Assembly (NCBI GenBank): GCA_944472135.2
Contig: OX235270.1
Span: 53,759,267 to 53,823,266, forward strand
Direction of reading: 5' to 3'
Length of the DNA: 64,000 bases
Source of the DNA: Trichobilharzia regenti
Lineage: Eukaryota > Platyhelminthes > Trematoda > Strigeidida > Schistosomatidae
The notes under the pieces: generated by a model
Databases searched by the model: none
Told to the model about the DNA's origin: nothing
The model's input: the letters and a program-made list of their open reading frames with translations, nothing else
Position numbers and translations under genes: made by a program
Shown here: positions 20,285-30,849 of the stretch, in pieces
Layout of the letters: each line of letters opens with the position of its first letter
How positions within the stretch are numbered: position 1 is the stretch's first letter

Positions 20285-20560
20285 AGAATGTTCGTATCCA
20301 CGAACATAAGCTATCCGTCAAAATACATCACATCCACTCCCTCATATCACTACATACAGACAACCACGGACATCAGTTCGACTGGGACAACGTTCGAATA
20401 TTAGACAGGGGAAACAACAAGAATGATAGAGAATTTTAAGAAGCTTGGCATTCCAGTGAATCATCGATCAATAGACACATCGAGATAGACAAAATTTATT
20501 AACCGATAAGAAAGAAACTTCACACACAAAGGGTCAAAGTTCAAATCAAAGAAACAATCA
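20285..20560 (+). pseudogene. PLE protein C-terminus relic
   Basis: Reads RIHEHKLSVKI, GHQFDWDNVRILDRGNNKND and EAWHSSESSINRHIEIDKI with two stops. The pattern GH-x-FDW-x3-ILDR-x7-RE-x6-EAWHS is the C-terminal signature of GIY-YIG-bearing PLE proteins. It differs from the other PLE families in the window. Confidence 0.65.
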
Positions 20561-21125
20561 GTTCCAATGCAAGTAACCTAGAAGGTGTGAAAACACACAA
20601 AAACAACCAATCACGTCCAAGGTCACCAGGAGAGACGATTAATAAACTCGTAGAGAAATCTAACAGCTCACTTCAAATTGAAGTATGCGCTGAAGATGTC
20701 GCCTAGTAGGGCAACGAATGCTTCGCAAATTAACTATCCAGCTCAGAGAACACAACCACATCGAAATCATCCACCTGAGCTAAAACTCTTCTCTATCATA
20801 TATGGAATGTTTAGTTTACAGAATTAGTTGATGTGACTAGTATCTCTTCGGAAACTACAAGAGGTTTGTTTATGCAGAAGTAAAACCTTTTTTAACTGCC
20901 GGTTCCTGTGAAAACTAACATTTTGGAAGAATCTAGTTTTTGAAAAGGGATTCTTTAAGATCGAGTAGTGTCAACAAGCAGCTGAAGCAGGCAGTAGCCA
21001 CTTCGCTAATTGTTCTTATTTCTGGGTGAGTTAAACTTTTCTAATTATTGAATAGTTTAAGAGTTAGTAGCATAAAAGCAGTAAATAATGTGATCTTTAT
21101 TTCCAAATAGATGATCAATAGTTGT
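20561..21125. other. Unassigned sequence
   Basis: May include the 3' UTR of the PLE relic just upstream. No other feature seen. Confidence 0.35.
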
Positions 21126-21300
21126 CAGCTACGGGGTGATATGTAGGAGGTCATGTGAAGAGAAGATGAAAGCATGTGGACATACTTGGAGACGGTTGAA
21201 AACGTTGTCAGAAAACCGAACTCATTGGAGACGTTCGCCTGAAGCCCAATGTTCCTCTAGGAACTAAGGTGACAGTAATAGTAAATACAGTAAGTGGTTT
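21126..21300 (+). pseudogene. RTE-1 3' terminus fragment
   Basis: Nearly repeats 19368-19510 (GGAGGTCATGTGAAGAG, ATACTTGGAGACGGTTGAAA, GACGTTCGCCTGAAGCCC) and ends with the RTE terminus. A separate short insertion or local duplication. Confidence 0.72.
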
Positions 21301-22029
21301 TGTATAGGAAGCAGAATGAAGCATTCGAGCTGAATGAATCAGTCATATGCAATATAACAAAACAAACAAATTTAGGTTCATTGAATTTAAAAATCCTAAT
21401 GATCTCAAACAGACAGAAGAAGTAAACCTTAGTAGTGAATGGAACGCAAAGCGGAATGATTCTTTGAACTGAGTTACCACCTTATTGCAATATCCATTGC
21501 TGTATACCTATGAAATATAACAACATATTATAGCTATTTCCACATTACCATGCACGCATTTAGAAATAACAACAGATTGAGCGGAGAAATATATTCATTT
21601 TCAATTAGCTCCTCATCATCAACAGGCTCTACACTAATATATAGTTTTTTACATCAAAATGTTTTACCGATCAAGTAGTTATTTTAGTCAATTAGTTTTA
21701 GGTATAGGAGGGATGAAATTAAGAGGTTAAAGGTCATCAAATCAATTAACAAATAGATGTTAGTAACAAGATATCTAAGATTTTAAAAGAGGGGTGACAA
21801 TTAATTGTGGAATTCAAGATAAGTTGATTCTTAGGCTTTAGCAACAAGTTACTGCGTGATCACGAAATTTGTAAGATAGTTATGATGACTAAGAAGAAAA
21901 GAATGACTCAAAAGAATTACATAAAATACAAACAAACAAGTTAATAGAATTAGCTAAAATTGTGAAATTAACGAAGTCAAAATATAGTTACAAGGAGAAG
22001 GGAAAAGTTGTTTTTAAAAACTTAATACA
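21301..22029. other. Unassigned AT-rich sequence
   Basis: No gene or repeat recognised. Confidence 0.4.
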
Positions 22030-22450
22030 TATTGTGGCAAAGAATCGGACTGTACACATTTCTTTTGAACACACAGATTTGGCTTGTTCAGATGAATTCC
22101 GATCACCTTGGACGTAAAAGTCGTACTCAACGGGGATATGTATCACCTTCCTTGTATGAAATACTAAAACCTGTCGGTACAGTGATACCCAGGTTGAACG
22201 GCTTACCGAAGATTCACGAAAACGACTTGGCACATAGACCGGTCCTCGATATGTCTAGCTCACCATACCATTAAACCGCGGAAGGGCTGGTGGGATTTTT
22301 ACAGCCGTTACATAAGGAACTTGTGAAAAATAGCGTAAAAGTTACTTCTAATTTGGTAGAAAGAATCAAGAAATTAAATGTGAAGGACAAATACATAATA
22401 TCACTGAATGCATCTCCTTCCATCCAGTACAATATAAAATATTCTTGTTA
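22030..22450 (+). pseudogene. PLE reverse-transcriptase N-terminal relic
   Basis: 22032-22274 encodes SPSLYEILKPVGTVIPRLNG, LPKIHENDLAHRPVLDMSSS and PYH, then a stop, then FLQPLHKELVKNS and VERIKKLNVKDKYIISLNA. G-LPKIHK-x-RP is the conserved N-terminal RT block of PLEs. The sequence stops before the catalytic region. Confidence 0.72.
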
Positions 22451-24010
22451 CGGGAATATGAGAAAGGCAACTAGGTGATAGAGTTCAGTTATATGTATAA
22501 AAATGATGAAAATTTTTAAACCATAGATGTTCGGCAATTGAAGAAATTCCTTCAGTTTGGGAATAATCCTCATGCAAACATGAATGAAAAAACAAAAGAA
22601 GCATTTCAGTGAGAAGTTTATTTTCGACATTCTCATTTTCTATAGCTATACAGACGCATTTGTGCACTATTTATGTAGTAAATAGGCTTGCGATACTAGA
22701 GACGAAATGTTATTAACGCAGTTTCTTATATAAATTATTATATAAAAGGAGTGAAAAAGGGTGACAGAGTCATGCATTGAGATGAGTAATTTAACGATTA
22801 GTTTGTAGCCAAGGTGCACACAGAACACAAAGGACAGGTGATATCACATAAGAGTTGTGAAGAACAGAAGGGTTAAAAAGAATTAAGAACCACATTGGTT
22901 GTAAACAACAGGGTCACCAACATGTTATTAGTAATGTGTGAAAAACTCTCTTTAATGCTCTGAGCTCTTGTTTCTCTTTCTGAATAGCTTGAGTCCCAGT
23001 AATGTAAAGCTGAATCAAGAGTATCACCCTTCCTGAGTTGCTGTTCTCTTTCTAAATCAGTTGAAAAAATGGGCTTCTACAACAAGGTGATCAGTTGTTT
23101 CAACCCTTATGAAGACCCTGGCATCTTTCTCCGACCATAGGGGATGGTGTTCTTTGACTTTTTAAACCGGATGTGTTGAACGGTTGGTGTAAATGGTTCC
23201 ACAGGAGTAGGTGGACTGACATATGCACACAGAAGTGGACAGGTGCAGTACCATGTTTTTTTGAGCTTCTATAGATCCATGAGCAACTACAGAACACTTC
23301 TGTTAGAGTCAGTGGGAAGAATAGCCTCCTCAAATATACCGGTATTCTTCTCTCACGGATACTGCAGGTGAAGTCTCCTTTGAAATCAAAGATTATTTTA
23401 TGTTTCCTTTTTTGTTAAATTTATCTCTCAAGTTTCTAAACTTTCTGGTTATATACAAGTCCACTAATTAGCTCAAATCTGGTAGAAAAGTTGGTTTTTT
23501 TTAATCATGCCTTTTAGGATGCATACTGAACATGAGTGCAATCGATTGGAAATGACGGGTAAATAAAATGAAATTAATTAAATAAATAAATAATCGAAAG
23601 AATCTAGATGATTTCGTAATTGATGTAACAATAATTTGCACTCAACACACACATAAAAGATAAAAAAACAAGAGGAAACAAAACATGAATTACACTCGAT
23701 GATAAACGCACATACAAAACACATTCACTTAATCAAGTACGCATATTTCATACAGAAGAAGTTGAACTGAGTTACCATATATAGGCCGAAAATATGTTAC
23801 TTTGTGATTTACTATTCGTATGGTAAGGCTGTTAGCACTAAATAAGAAAACACCAGTAGAACACTGGGTGTTTCATTCATTTAGAAATATACGTTCATAG
23901 TAACCTAATTCGCAATTTCTTCTCAAACTAATTCTAAACTTGGCTTGAAATTATTTACTGTATGAAAAATATAATTTCGCTTCTGTTCCTTAGTATATAT
24001 TCGGTGTATT
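22451..24010. other. Unassigned sequence
   Basis: Short ORFs only, for example 23333-23100 on the minus strand, none with a recognisable domain or splice support. No repeat partner noticed. Confidence 0.4.
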
Positions 24011-24205
24011 AACAGTAAGTCGCACAGCGGTTAGGACGCTCGATGACCATGGACATGGTCCATGGTTCGATCCCCTGCCGACGCACACCTGGTATCATTG
24101 GTCAGCCTGCAAAATTTGGGCTACCGATATCACATACTGAAAATTCCATACTTGTACCAAAAATACAGTGTGGAATCAAGCTATAATACAAAAAAACTTG
24201 TATTT
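24011..24205 (+). mobile_element. tRNA-like SINE family B, copy 2
   Basis: CGCACAGCGGTTAGGACGCTC (A-box side), GGTTCGATCCCC (B box), then the family tail GGTCAGCCTGCAAAATTTGG, CATACTGAAAATTCCATAC and CAGTGTGGAATCAAGC, ending in an A run. Best preserved of the three family B copies. Confidence 0.75.
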
Positions 24206-24419
24206 TCCCTTATCAGGACTTTTGTCACAAATTTTAGCTCCCCTCACTATTTTGAGATGGAAAACTCAACGGACTTACACTATATTACGTTTGTCAGTGA
24301 GTTAATTGCAGTGTATAGCCTTAGCAGTAAGTATCAAATTGCAAAATGATCGGAATCCTCAAATTATCAAAAGTGTACCGCTAATGTGATTCAATCTCTT
24401 CTATTCACATCACTATGTA

Positions 24420-24690
24420 TATATGATACACGCCAGGCCATCAAGTGGAACTCGAATGAGAAAAGACAAGACACGAGTGGAGTTCATAGTGCATGTTCAT
24501 TGTGTAAGGAAAGAGAATGTTTCGTTGGTGCTCAGCTGATTGTGAGATGAGATGAATTGCCTAAAAAGGGAAGTCAATGAAGTAGTTTCTTTATGGGATT
24601 CTGATGAGGAGGTGAACAACTTGAGTAAACAAGTCTACCGAAGTGAAAACGAATAAGACAGCAACTGACTGACACCAACCAATTAAGGCA
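24420..24690 (+). pseudogene. Possible RTE-1 3' end relic
   Basis: CATCAAGTGGAACTCGAATG followed by a GAGTGGAGTTCATAG-like stretch recalls the RTE-1 segment near 33880 (CCCTCGAGTGGAACCCGAAA). Too eroded for a firm call. Confidence 0.35.
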
Positions 24691-25475
24691 ATCTTAATAC
24701 ATAAGATTATGCATCATGATTTCTAGGCTGCATTATTCTTACTAGTAAATTACTGTCTCATCTGTCATAAGGTAAAACACGTATTGATTTCATAGTGGTG
24801 TCAGTCGTCTCCACAGACTGATCGAGTTTTGAATCTGATTTCCTGAGACGTTTCACTTACACGAAATAAGTGCTCCCGATCTGTCAAAAGACTCGATATA
24901 GTGTTACATTTCAAAGTGATGGATGTTAAAGGGTTGGAGACAATCGCGAAAAATGACTGTATTTAATTTCATATCTATTGGAACTCATCATCTTGATGGG
25001 AACGAGAACGGTGTCTGTACATCCAAATGTCTTTTGCTGAAGAAATCGTTGTCCTTTATTTAGAGAATTATTTTTGTGTAATTTGCTATTAGCACTAAGT
25101 GAATATCGACTGAACTATTTTGAAAAGCCTGGTAGTGACATTGTCTGTTTAACGTGAATGATGAAAACAAATATTAGATATTTGAATAATATGAAATCCA
25201 ATTCAATAGCGGTACATAAAGTGTAATGTCTTCCTTAGCCAATGATGTTTGAAAATGTACGTAGAACCCTATGAGGTTACTGACCATTTGTTCTCCTTAT
25301 GGGTATACTATTGATGAAATTCTTATCAGGTTCAACAACAGTCAATTATAAGAGTTTAATTTCTCTATCCTTTTATTTATTTGTTGGAGTGAATATTAAG
25401 GTATGAGAGTAAGAATGATAAACGCGATGGACTTCACACATCCAGTTTTAACGGAATGATGAAATTCAGCCGGAA
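24691..25475. other. Unassigned sequence
   Basis: Nothing recognised. Confidence 0.4.
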
Positions 25476-25479
25476 AACC

Positions 25480-25675
25480 GTAGATTTTTTTTATTACAGC
25501 TTGATTCCACACCGTATTTTGGTACAAGTATCGAATTTTCAGCATGTGATATCGGTAGCCCAAATTTTGCAGGCCGACCATAAATATCAGGCGTGCGTCG
25601 ACATGGGCTCGAACTCCGGACCATGTACATGATCGGCGAGAGTCCTAACCACTGTGCCACTGACGCACATATATA
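25480..25675 (-). mobile_element. tRNA-like SINE family B, copy 3
   Basis: Reverse orientation of the same family: TGGCACAGTGGTTAGGACTC (A box side), B-box-like GAGTTCGAGCCC, the tail GCCTGCAAAATTTGGGCTAC and CGGTGTGGAATCAAGC, then an A-rich end. Confidence 0.74.
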
Positions 25676-25721
25676 GATGGTAAACATTAGATGATATCGG
25701 TTGCAGAATCATCGGAAAACA

Positions 25722-25835
25722 TACGAGTACTGGGCAGATGGTTCATCCTAGTCAGGGAATCTTCAACAGTACGCATCCACCAGGGTTTCAAACTGTGGTA
25801 TTACAAGACGAGCCTGTAGAAAACAAAGCCAATGG
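25722..25835 (-). mobile_element. Decayed ribozyme-SINE fragment
   Basis: Minus strand keeps the B-box region (GTTTGAAACCCTGGTGGATG), then GTACTGTTGAAGATTCCCTG and ACTAGGATGAACCATCTGCC, then CAGTACTC. The core reads CTGTTGA instead of CTGANGA, and GAAA has become GAAC. Stem I GTACTG/CAGTAC survives. Probably inactive. Confidence 0.6.
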
Positions 25836-25849
25836 GACATAAGTTGAGG

Positions 25850-26960
25850 AAGCTTAAAGGCCATAAATCAGGCATCCGTATTATTTGACCGCCTAAATGA
25901 GGTCCACCCAAAAATTAAATTCACCATGGAATACGAACATAACGATGAGTTCAATTTCCTAGACCTAAATGAAAAAAAGAAGAAACGATAGAACGGTCGA
26001 AAAGTCCATCTACAGAAAAGAAACTTGGACCGAACAATAGCTTCACTACAACAGCTTCTGCCCTATGAGCTATAAGCGGGGATTAGTAAGGACACTGTAT
26101 GACAGGGCCAGGAAGTTATGTTCGCCTAACAAGGTAAAAGAAGAATTAGGCTTTGTTGAAAAATGCCTTAAGGGAAACGGGTATCCAAAAGGATTTATCC
26201 TAAAGTACAGCAAAGAAAGAGATGAGAAAGAGAAGTATGCAACAATTGAAAAGAAGAAAGTGTTCATTTGCCTCCCCTACAAAGGAGAAACAGTATCGCA
26301 AAAGATTGAAAAGAGGATGAAGGGAGCAATAAAGAGATGCTTCCCTGCAGCCAATCTGGTGACACTATATACAGTACTACATGCTCTATGAGGCAACTGA
26401 AACTGGATAAGTACTCTGCTGGTGTTACCTCCAACTGCATTTATGAATTTACGTGTACCTGCGGCAGCAAGTACATTGGAAGGACTGAAAGAAGGGCTTC
26501 TATCAGGTTTTCAGAGCATATTCCAAGAAACTTATGCCTAAAAGGAAGCAGATATTTACGAAGTGCGATTACCAGACACCTTGTGAATACGGGTCATTCT
26601 GTCGATATTTCCAAATCCTTCAAAATATTAAACATACAAAGGACAGCGAATCTACTACGATTTGCTGAAGCAATTGCAATCAAACGTCACAGACCAAACT
26701 TATGCATACAGAAAGAGAGTAGGGTCAATCTCTCACTCCCTTAGTAACCATATCACTTTTATTACACTGATTAGTTATACACACTAGTGAGCTCAACTCA
26801 CTAAGCAAGCTTTCAAACTGATGAACCTTGACCTTCTTGAGTTGACATGTTGACACTGTATACTAGATTTTTTCTGTTTTCTGTCTTTTCTCACCCCCCT
26901 TTTTTCTTTTTTCATTGTTTGACAGTATATAAATTGATGATGTGTTCACCTTATAATGTT
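25850..26960 (+). pseudogene. Penelope-like element, 5'-truncated
   Basis: Reads LFDRLNEVHPKIKFTMEYEH and FNFLDL (end of RT) near 25890-25970. 26065-26391 gives the linker (GYPKGFILKYS, KVFICLPYKGE). A frameshift near 26350 leads into 26337-26744, with GIY-YIG parts CIYEFTCTCGSKYIGRT and RRASIRFSEH, AITRHLVNTGHSVD and AIAIKRHRPNLC, then a stop. One of the best kept PLE C-terminal halves here. The RT catalytic region is missing, so it is not autonomous. Confidence 0.78.
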
Positions 26961-27769
26961 TTCTCTATTACCTTTCAAACAATGAAGTATGAAATGTTAT
27001 TATTTATAACCATTGTATTTTCAGGTAGTTTGCAGCTGATGAGAACCTGTGAAATAGAATGATATCATTCTATACTGCGAATCTGGTCTTTCTTTCTCTA
27101 TCGAAAAAAATATGCATAGAAGCACAGGGGACCAAAAGCAAGAATCCTTCTAGAGGAAAGATGTAGAATATAGCCGTCAAACAACTTCGTTTCAACTAAA
27201 ACACCAATGTAAGGGGTATATCTACTGATGTGGATTCATTGGTAAGAACAGTGTGCTGCAGAACTGAACTAGTGGTTTGCCTAAATTTTGCTTTCGAAAA
27301 TCATATCTGAAGGTGTTCTTGTGTATGTCTATAAAGTATGCTACTGGTGCTTAGCTCCACAGGAGCAAGTGAAATGATAAATGTATACAGATGTTGCCAA
27401 CAGTAGAACATTTTCTCTGAGATTTTGATGAGTAAGAGGTTGCGTGGAGAGGTAAAGCTGAGGAGAAGAATGTTTCCCGAATCTCTCTCAATATTCTGCT
27501 TCGAAGAATTTCAGCTGTCACCCTTGAATTTCATCCTTTGTGTTTTAACCATATCACGATTCATATATTTTCTGATGAATAACCATTCTGAATTGGTGTT
27601 ACGGAAAGACTCTAGTCATCTATTTAGTGTGTGTTTCTGCATATGCGTAATGCGACAGATTCTTGTGAGGAGGGATTTGATGAGGTTTCTTTTTCTACAA
27701 AGCTGTGGAAGTTATTTAACTGTCCGTTTTATTTTGGTTTGTAATGCATTTATTTTTTAATCGATCCAT
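26961..27769. other. Unassigned sequence
   Basis: A 111-codon plus-strand ORF (27425-27760) is Phe/Leu/Cys rich with no recognisable domain; probably fortuitous. Confidence 0.35.
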
Positions 27770-27940
27770 CATTTCTCCTCTAGAACTGAACATCTAAGAA
27801 TAGGAGCTTTCCTCCTGACTCGACTTCTAGAGTGAAACTAGTCGATCGATCAGTGTTAATTAATACTTCAAGGACTTTATTTACCTCATCGGCAATAATG
27901 AAAATATTACCCGTATAACAGTTATAGACTCTGGATTGAT
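27770..27940 (-). pseudogene. PLE-type reverse-transcriptase fragment
   Basis: Minus strand has an open stretch reading NIFIIADEVNKVLEVLI, then STSFTLEVESGGKLLFLDVQ. The block FLDV preceded by F-x-LE-x-E-x-G-x-L-x matches the segment after the RYVDD motif in PLE RTs (compare FNSRHPTVK and VSFLDSRL near 11900). The catalytic DD is not preserved. Confidence 0.5.
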
Positions 27941-29105
27941 TCATAGCAGCTATCACAGTACCCGATTTTAGGTGTGCTATGAAACAGTCTGTTTATTATA
28001 GGATAAAAGTCTACGTCAAGAAATAAAGACACTCGCCAAGTGATTGGCATTTTATTGAAATGTTTAGTCCAATTTCAACGGAACAAAAGTGGAGCAGTCA
28101 AATAACCGTATTGATTATTTTTCTGGAAAAATACATAGGCAATACCTACATTTATCTGACCTATATACAAATCCAAACACTTATGGTTGCCTCTTTTGTT
28201 CTTCTCACTATCACTTTGTTGAATGCTTTCACTTCAGTACACTTCTTACTTTCCTATAACAATTTTATTCTAGACTTCAGGAAACCTCTACGTTATTATT
28301 ATTTTTATTTCTAGGTTTATTATATTGACATTTGGAACAATTAAGGTTTGTTGAAACGGAATGAGCTGAGGAACACATATGACTTCACTTTGTTATCCGT
28401 CAATGGTTAAACAACAACCCTAGAGTAATTCAGGTATTTCAACACAGTATATAAGCATGTTTGGTGTCACAAATTGGACTCAAAAACGCTGCATATGTTG
28501 CTGAAAATCTTCAGATATCAATGAAACAGAAATATTTAAAAGTAAAAAACCCGTGAAGAAGCTTTCCCCTTATCCTTCATTTCTAATTTATGCCTTTTCC
28601 AAAACATGTTTGGTTTTCAAGTATCTCCGTGCTAATGTTCTCTACTACTTTTAGTAGAGATAATAAGTAATATGTGGAGAACCGGTTTCGGTTAGTCGAG
28701 AGCAATCCGACTTGGCCTGTTCTATCGGTCGCGCTTTATAAAATACCCCTTTAGACTTAGGATAACAAGACGGATTTATACGGAGCTTTCTAGTCTTTCA
28801 TCATTGTTGGAAGAGTTGTGTCCATACGCAGAGTTTTATTTCCCAATACATGAACACAGTTGCACTACCATTTGAAACAAGAAAGTCGTTTAAACTGTCA
28901 ACATTATGAAAACGTGATGTGTTCTCCTTAAAATGACCTTCTAGGATCAGAGATTGCTGCAACCCATTGGTCATAAGAGGCTCCTAAATATTTATGTAAT
29001 ATGTTGATATTGTTTGTGACTATATATCTTCTAGTTGTCTTTCATTTCCTTTAACTTATTTGAAAGATTTATTATTATTATTATGTACTGACAACGCCAA
29101 TTTCA
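27941..29105. other. Unassigned sequence
   Basis: No supported gene. The ORF 28060-28314 (+) has no recognisable features. Confidence 0.38.
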
Positions 29106-30350
29106 CGTTTGAAGGTGAACATTTTCGACAAGTAGAAATATTTGCGATGTCCTACTTCGGAGAAGACTGACCAGATAGCAGTCAGTGCATGTGGTAGAAA
29201 AGTCCCTTTAATAGGGCAGTTAAAGTGCAACGTCGAGTTTGGTGAGATCCAATTTATCAGTACCAGCTATGTGCACTGTGCAAACTTGGATCTGATTAGT
29301 CTAGATTGGTTCGCAGAACTACGGCTCTCCGAAATCCCCCTAAGCAATATATGTAATAATATTGCAACAACTGATTCGGCAACAGAATTTCAGGAATTCC
29401 AAATGTTACTCCAGCCGGATTTGGGCCATTGCAGCACTATGAAAGCCGTCTTACGATTGAAACAAAATGTAGCGTCAGTCTACCGCCCAAAACGACCAGT
29501 GCCATACGCTTCACAGCAAATGATGGAGGCAGAATTAAGACGACTAGTGGGTGAAGGAGTCCTGACACCGGTAACACATTCAATGTGGGCGGCTCCCGTT
29601 GTAGTTATCAAGAAAGCAAACGGTTCGATCCATATACGTGTAGATTTCTCGACAGGGTTGAAGGTAGCTATGGAGGAGCACAACTATCCGTCACCGGTCC
29701 AGACGATATAGTTAGCACCTCAATGGTAGAAAAATCTTCTCCAAGATTGATTTAGCTGATGCATACCAGCAAGTCGCAGATGAATGTTGTGAGCTGCTGA
29801 CAATTAACACTCATTGTGGATTATTGCAATACAACAGGTTACCCTTCGGGGTTAGAACTACTCCAGCCATATCCCAGCAGATAATGCACACTATTTTAGC
29901 TGCTATTCCCGGAGTTGCTATTTATTTGGATGATATTCTAATGGTTGTAGCTTCCCAGGATGACTAAAAAAGGACAGATAAGGCTTGTCCTTCAGAAAAT
30001 GGTTAACAACGGACTAAATCTGAGAGCAGAAAAATGTCAATTCTTCTTACATTCAATGAAGTATTCAGGATTTATTTTTGACGCGATTGAACGACGACCA
30101 GATCCGGAGAATTCAGAGGTGATTCAAAGTATGCCGATTCCGAAAGATGTACAGACTATTCGTTCCTTCTTAAGGATCATTAGTTTCTATTCAGTCTTTC
30201 TGCCGTCGTTGCATAGCGTACACGAACCTTTGAATCGTCTATTAAGTAAAAATCAGTTTTGTTTTCAAAGTTGCGGAGTGGGATTGCTAGCCTCACGTTT
30301 AGTCTTATTTCTTGATCGGCCTAACGACTGGCTTAGTGAGGCATAAAGTT
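29106..30350 (+). pseudogene. Ty3/Gypsy LTR-retrotransposon pol fragment
   Basis: Damaged pol. 29142-29711 covers the end of the protease (AVSACGRKVPLIG, LDLISLDWF) and the start of RT (RPKRPVPYAS, EAELRRLVGEGVL, WAAPVVVIKKANG). A frameshifted stretch (29712-29958) includes the palm motif IYLDDIL at 29924-29944. 29960-30346 continues with LRAEKCQFFLHSMKYSGF and a segment equivalent to RSFLGLINFYSKFLP. Nothing of RNase H, integrase or LTRs was recognised. The protease end resembles that at 52864-53343 (AVSACSGRLKLIG, LNLLGLDLF), so both may derive from the same family. Confidence 0.8.
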
Positions 30351-30684
30351 AGTATTGGCTCACAGTCTACTAGGTCATAGTAGATCTCAAGTCATAGCCC
30401 TGATGCTCTAGAAGAAGCAGACCTTCTGAAGGAAACCTTCACCCAAAATGGACAGTCACTGACAAGAACGTAAAAATAAAAAATCAGAGAAAGAAAACAT
30501 TATTTGTACCAAAAATGAAACTTTCCATGAACCTGGATTTCGAGGAGCCAGGTTAATTGGTCATTCGACGCATACATAAGAAAATTATTCAATTAATTCT
30601 ACTATCAAGGTAACATCCTTGTTATTTTTCTGCCGGCGTTGTTTTTTTCTCTACAACTGTGATATTTAAGTGTCAGTTTGCAGG
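30351..30684. other. Unassigned sequence
   Basis: No Gypsy RNase H or other coding recognised. Confidence 0.35.
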
Positions 30685-30800
30685 GATCTGACTGGTTAAT
30701 GGATTTTATTATGAGTTGGCACTGGTTAGAGAATCACTGGAAAACCCTTAGGCAAGAAGACATTTTCGTTCGTTTCTGTGCGTATCCCGATTACAACTTA
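30685..30800 (-). mobile_element. Ribozyme-SINE 3' tail fragment
   Basis: The plus strand reads GGATTTTATTATGAGTTGGC, ACTGGTTAGAGAATCACTGG and AAAACCCTTAGG, the complement of the 3' tail seen at 2917-2970 with substitutions. Little of the ribozyme is recognisable. Confidence 0.55.
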
Positions 30801-30849
30801 TTCATGGAATTACCTGTCGTATTAGGCATAAGAGCCTCGCCAGATACTA

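Noticed and set aside
27425..27760. 111-codon plus-strand ORF as a possible gene
   Set aside because: Hydrophobic, Phe/Cys-rich composition expected from AT-rich DNA, no splice or domain support.
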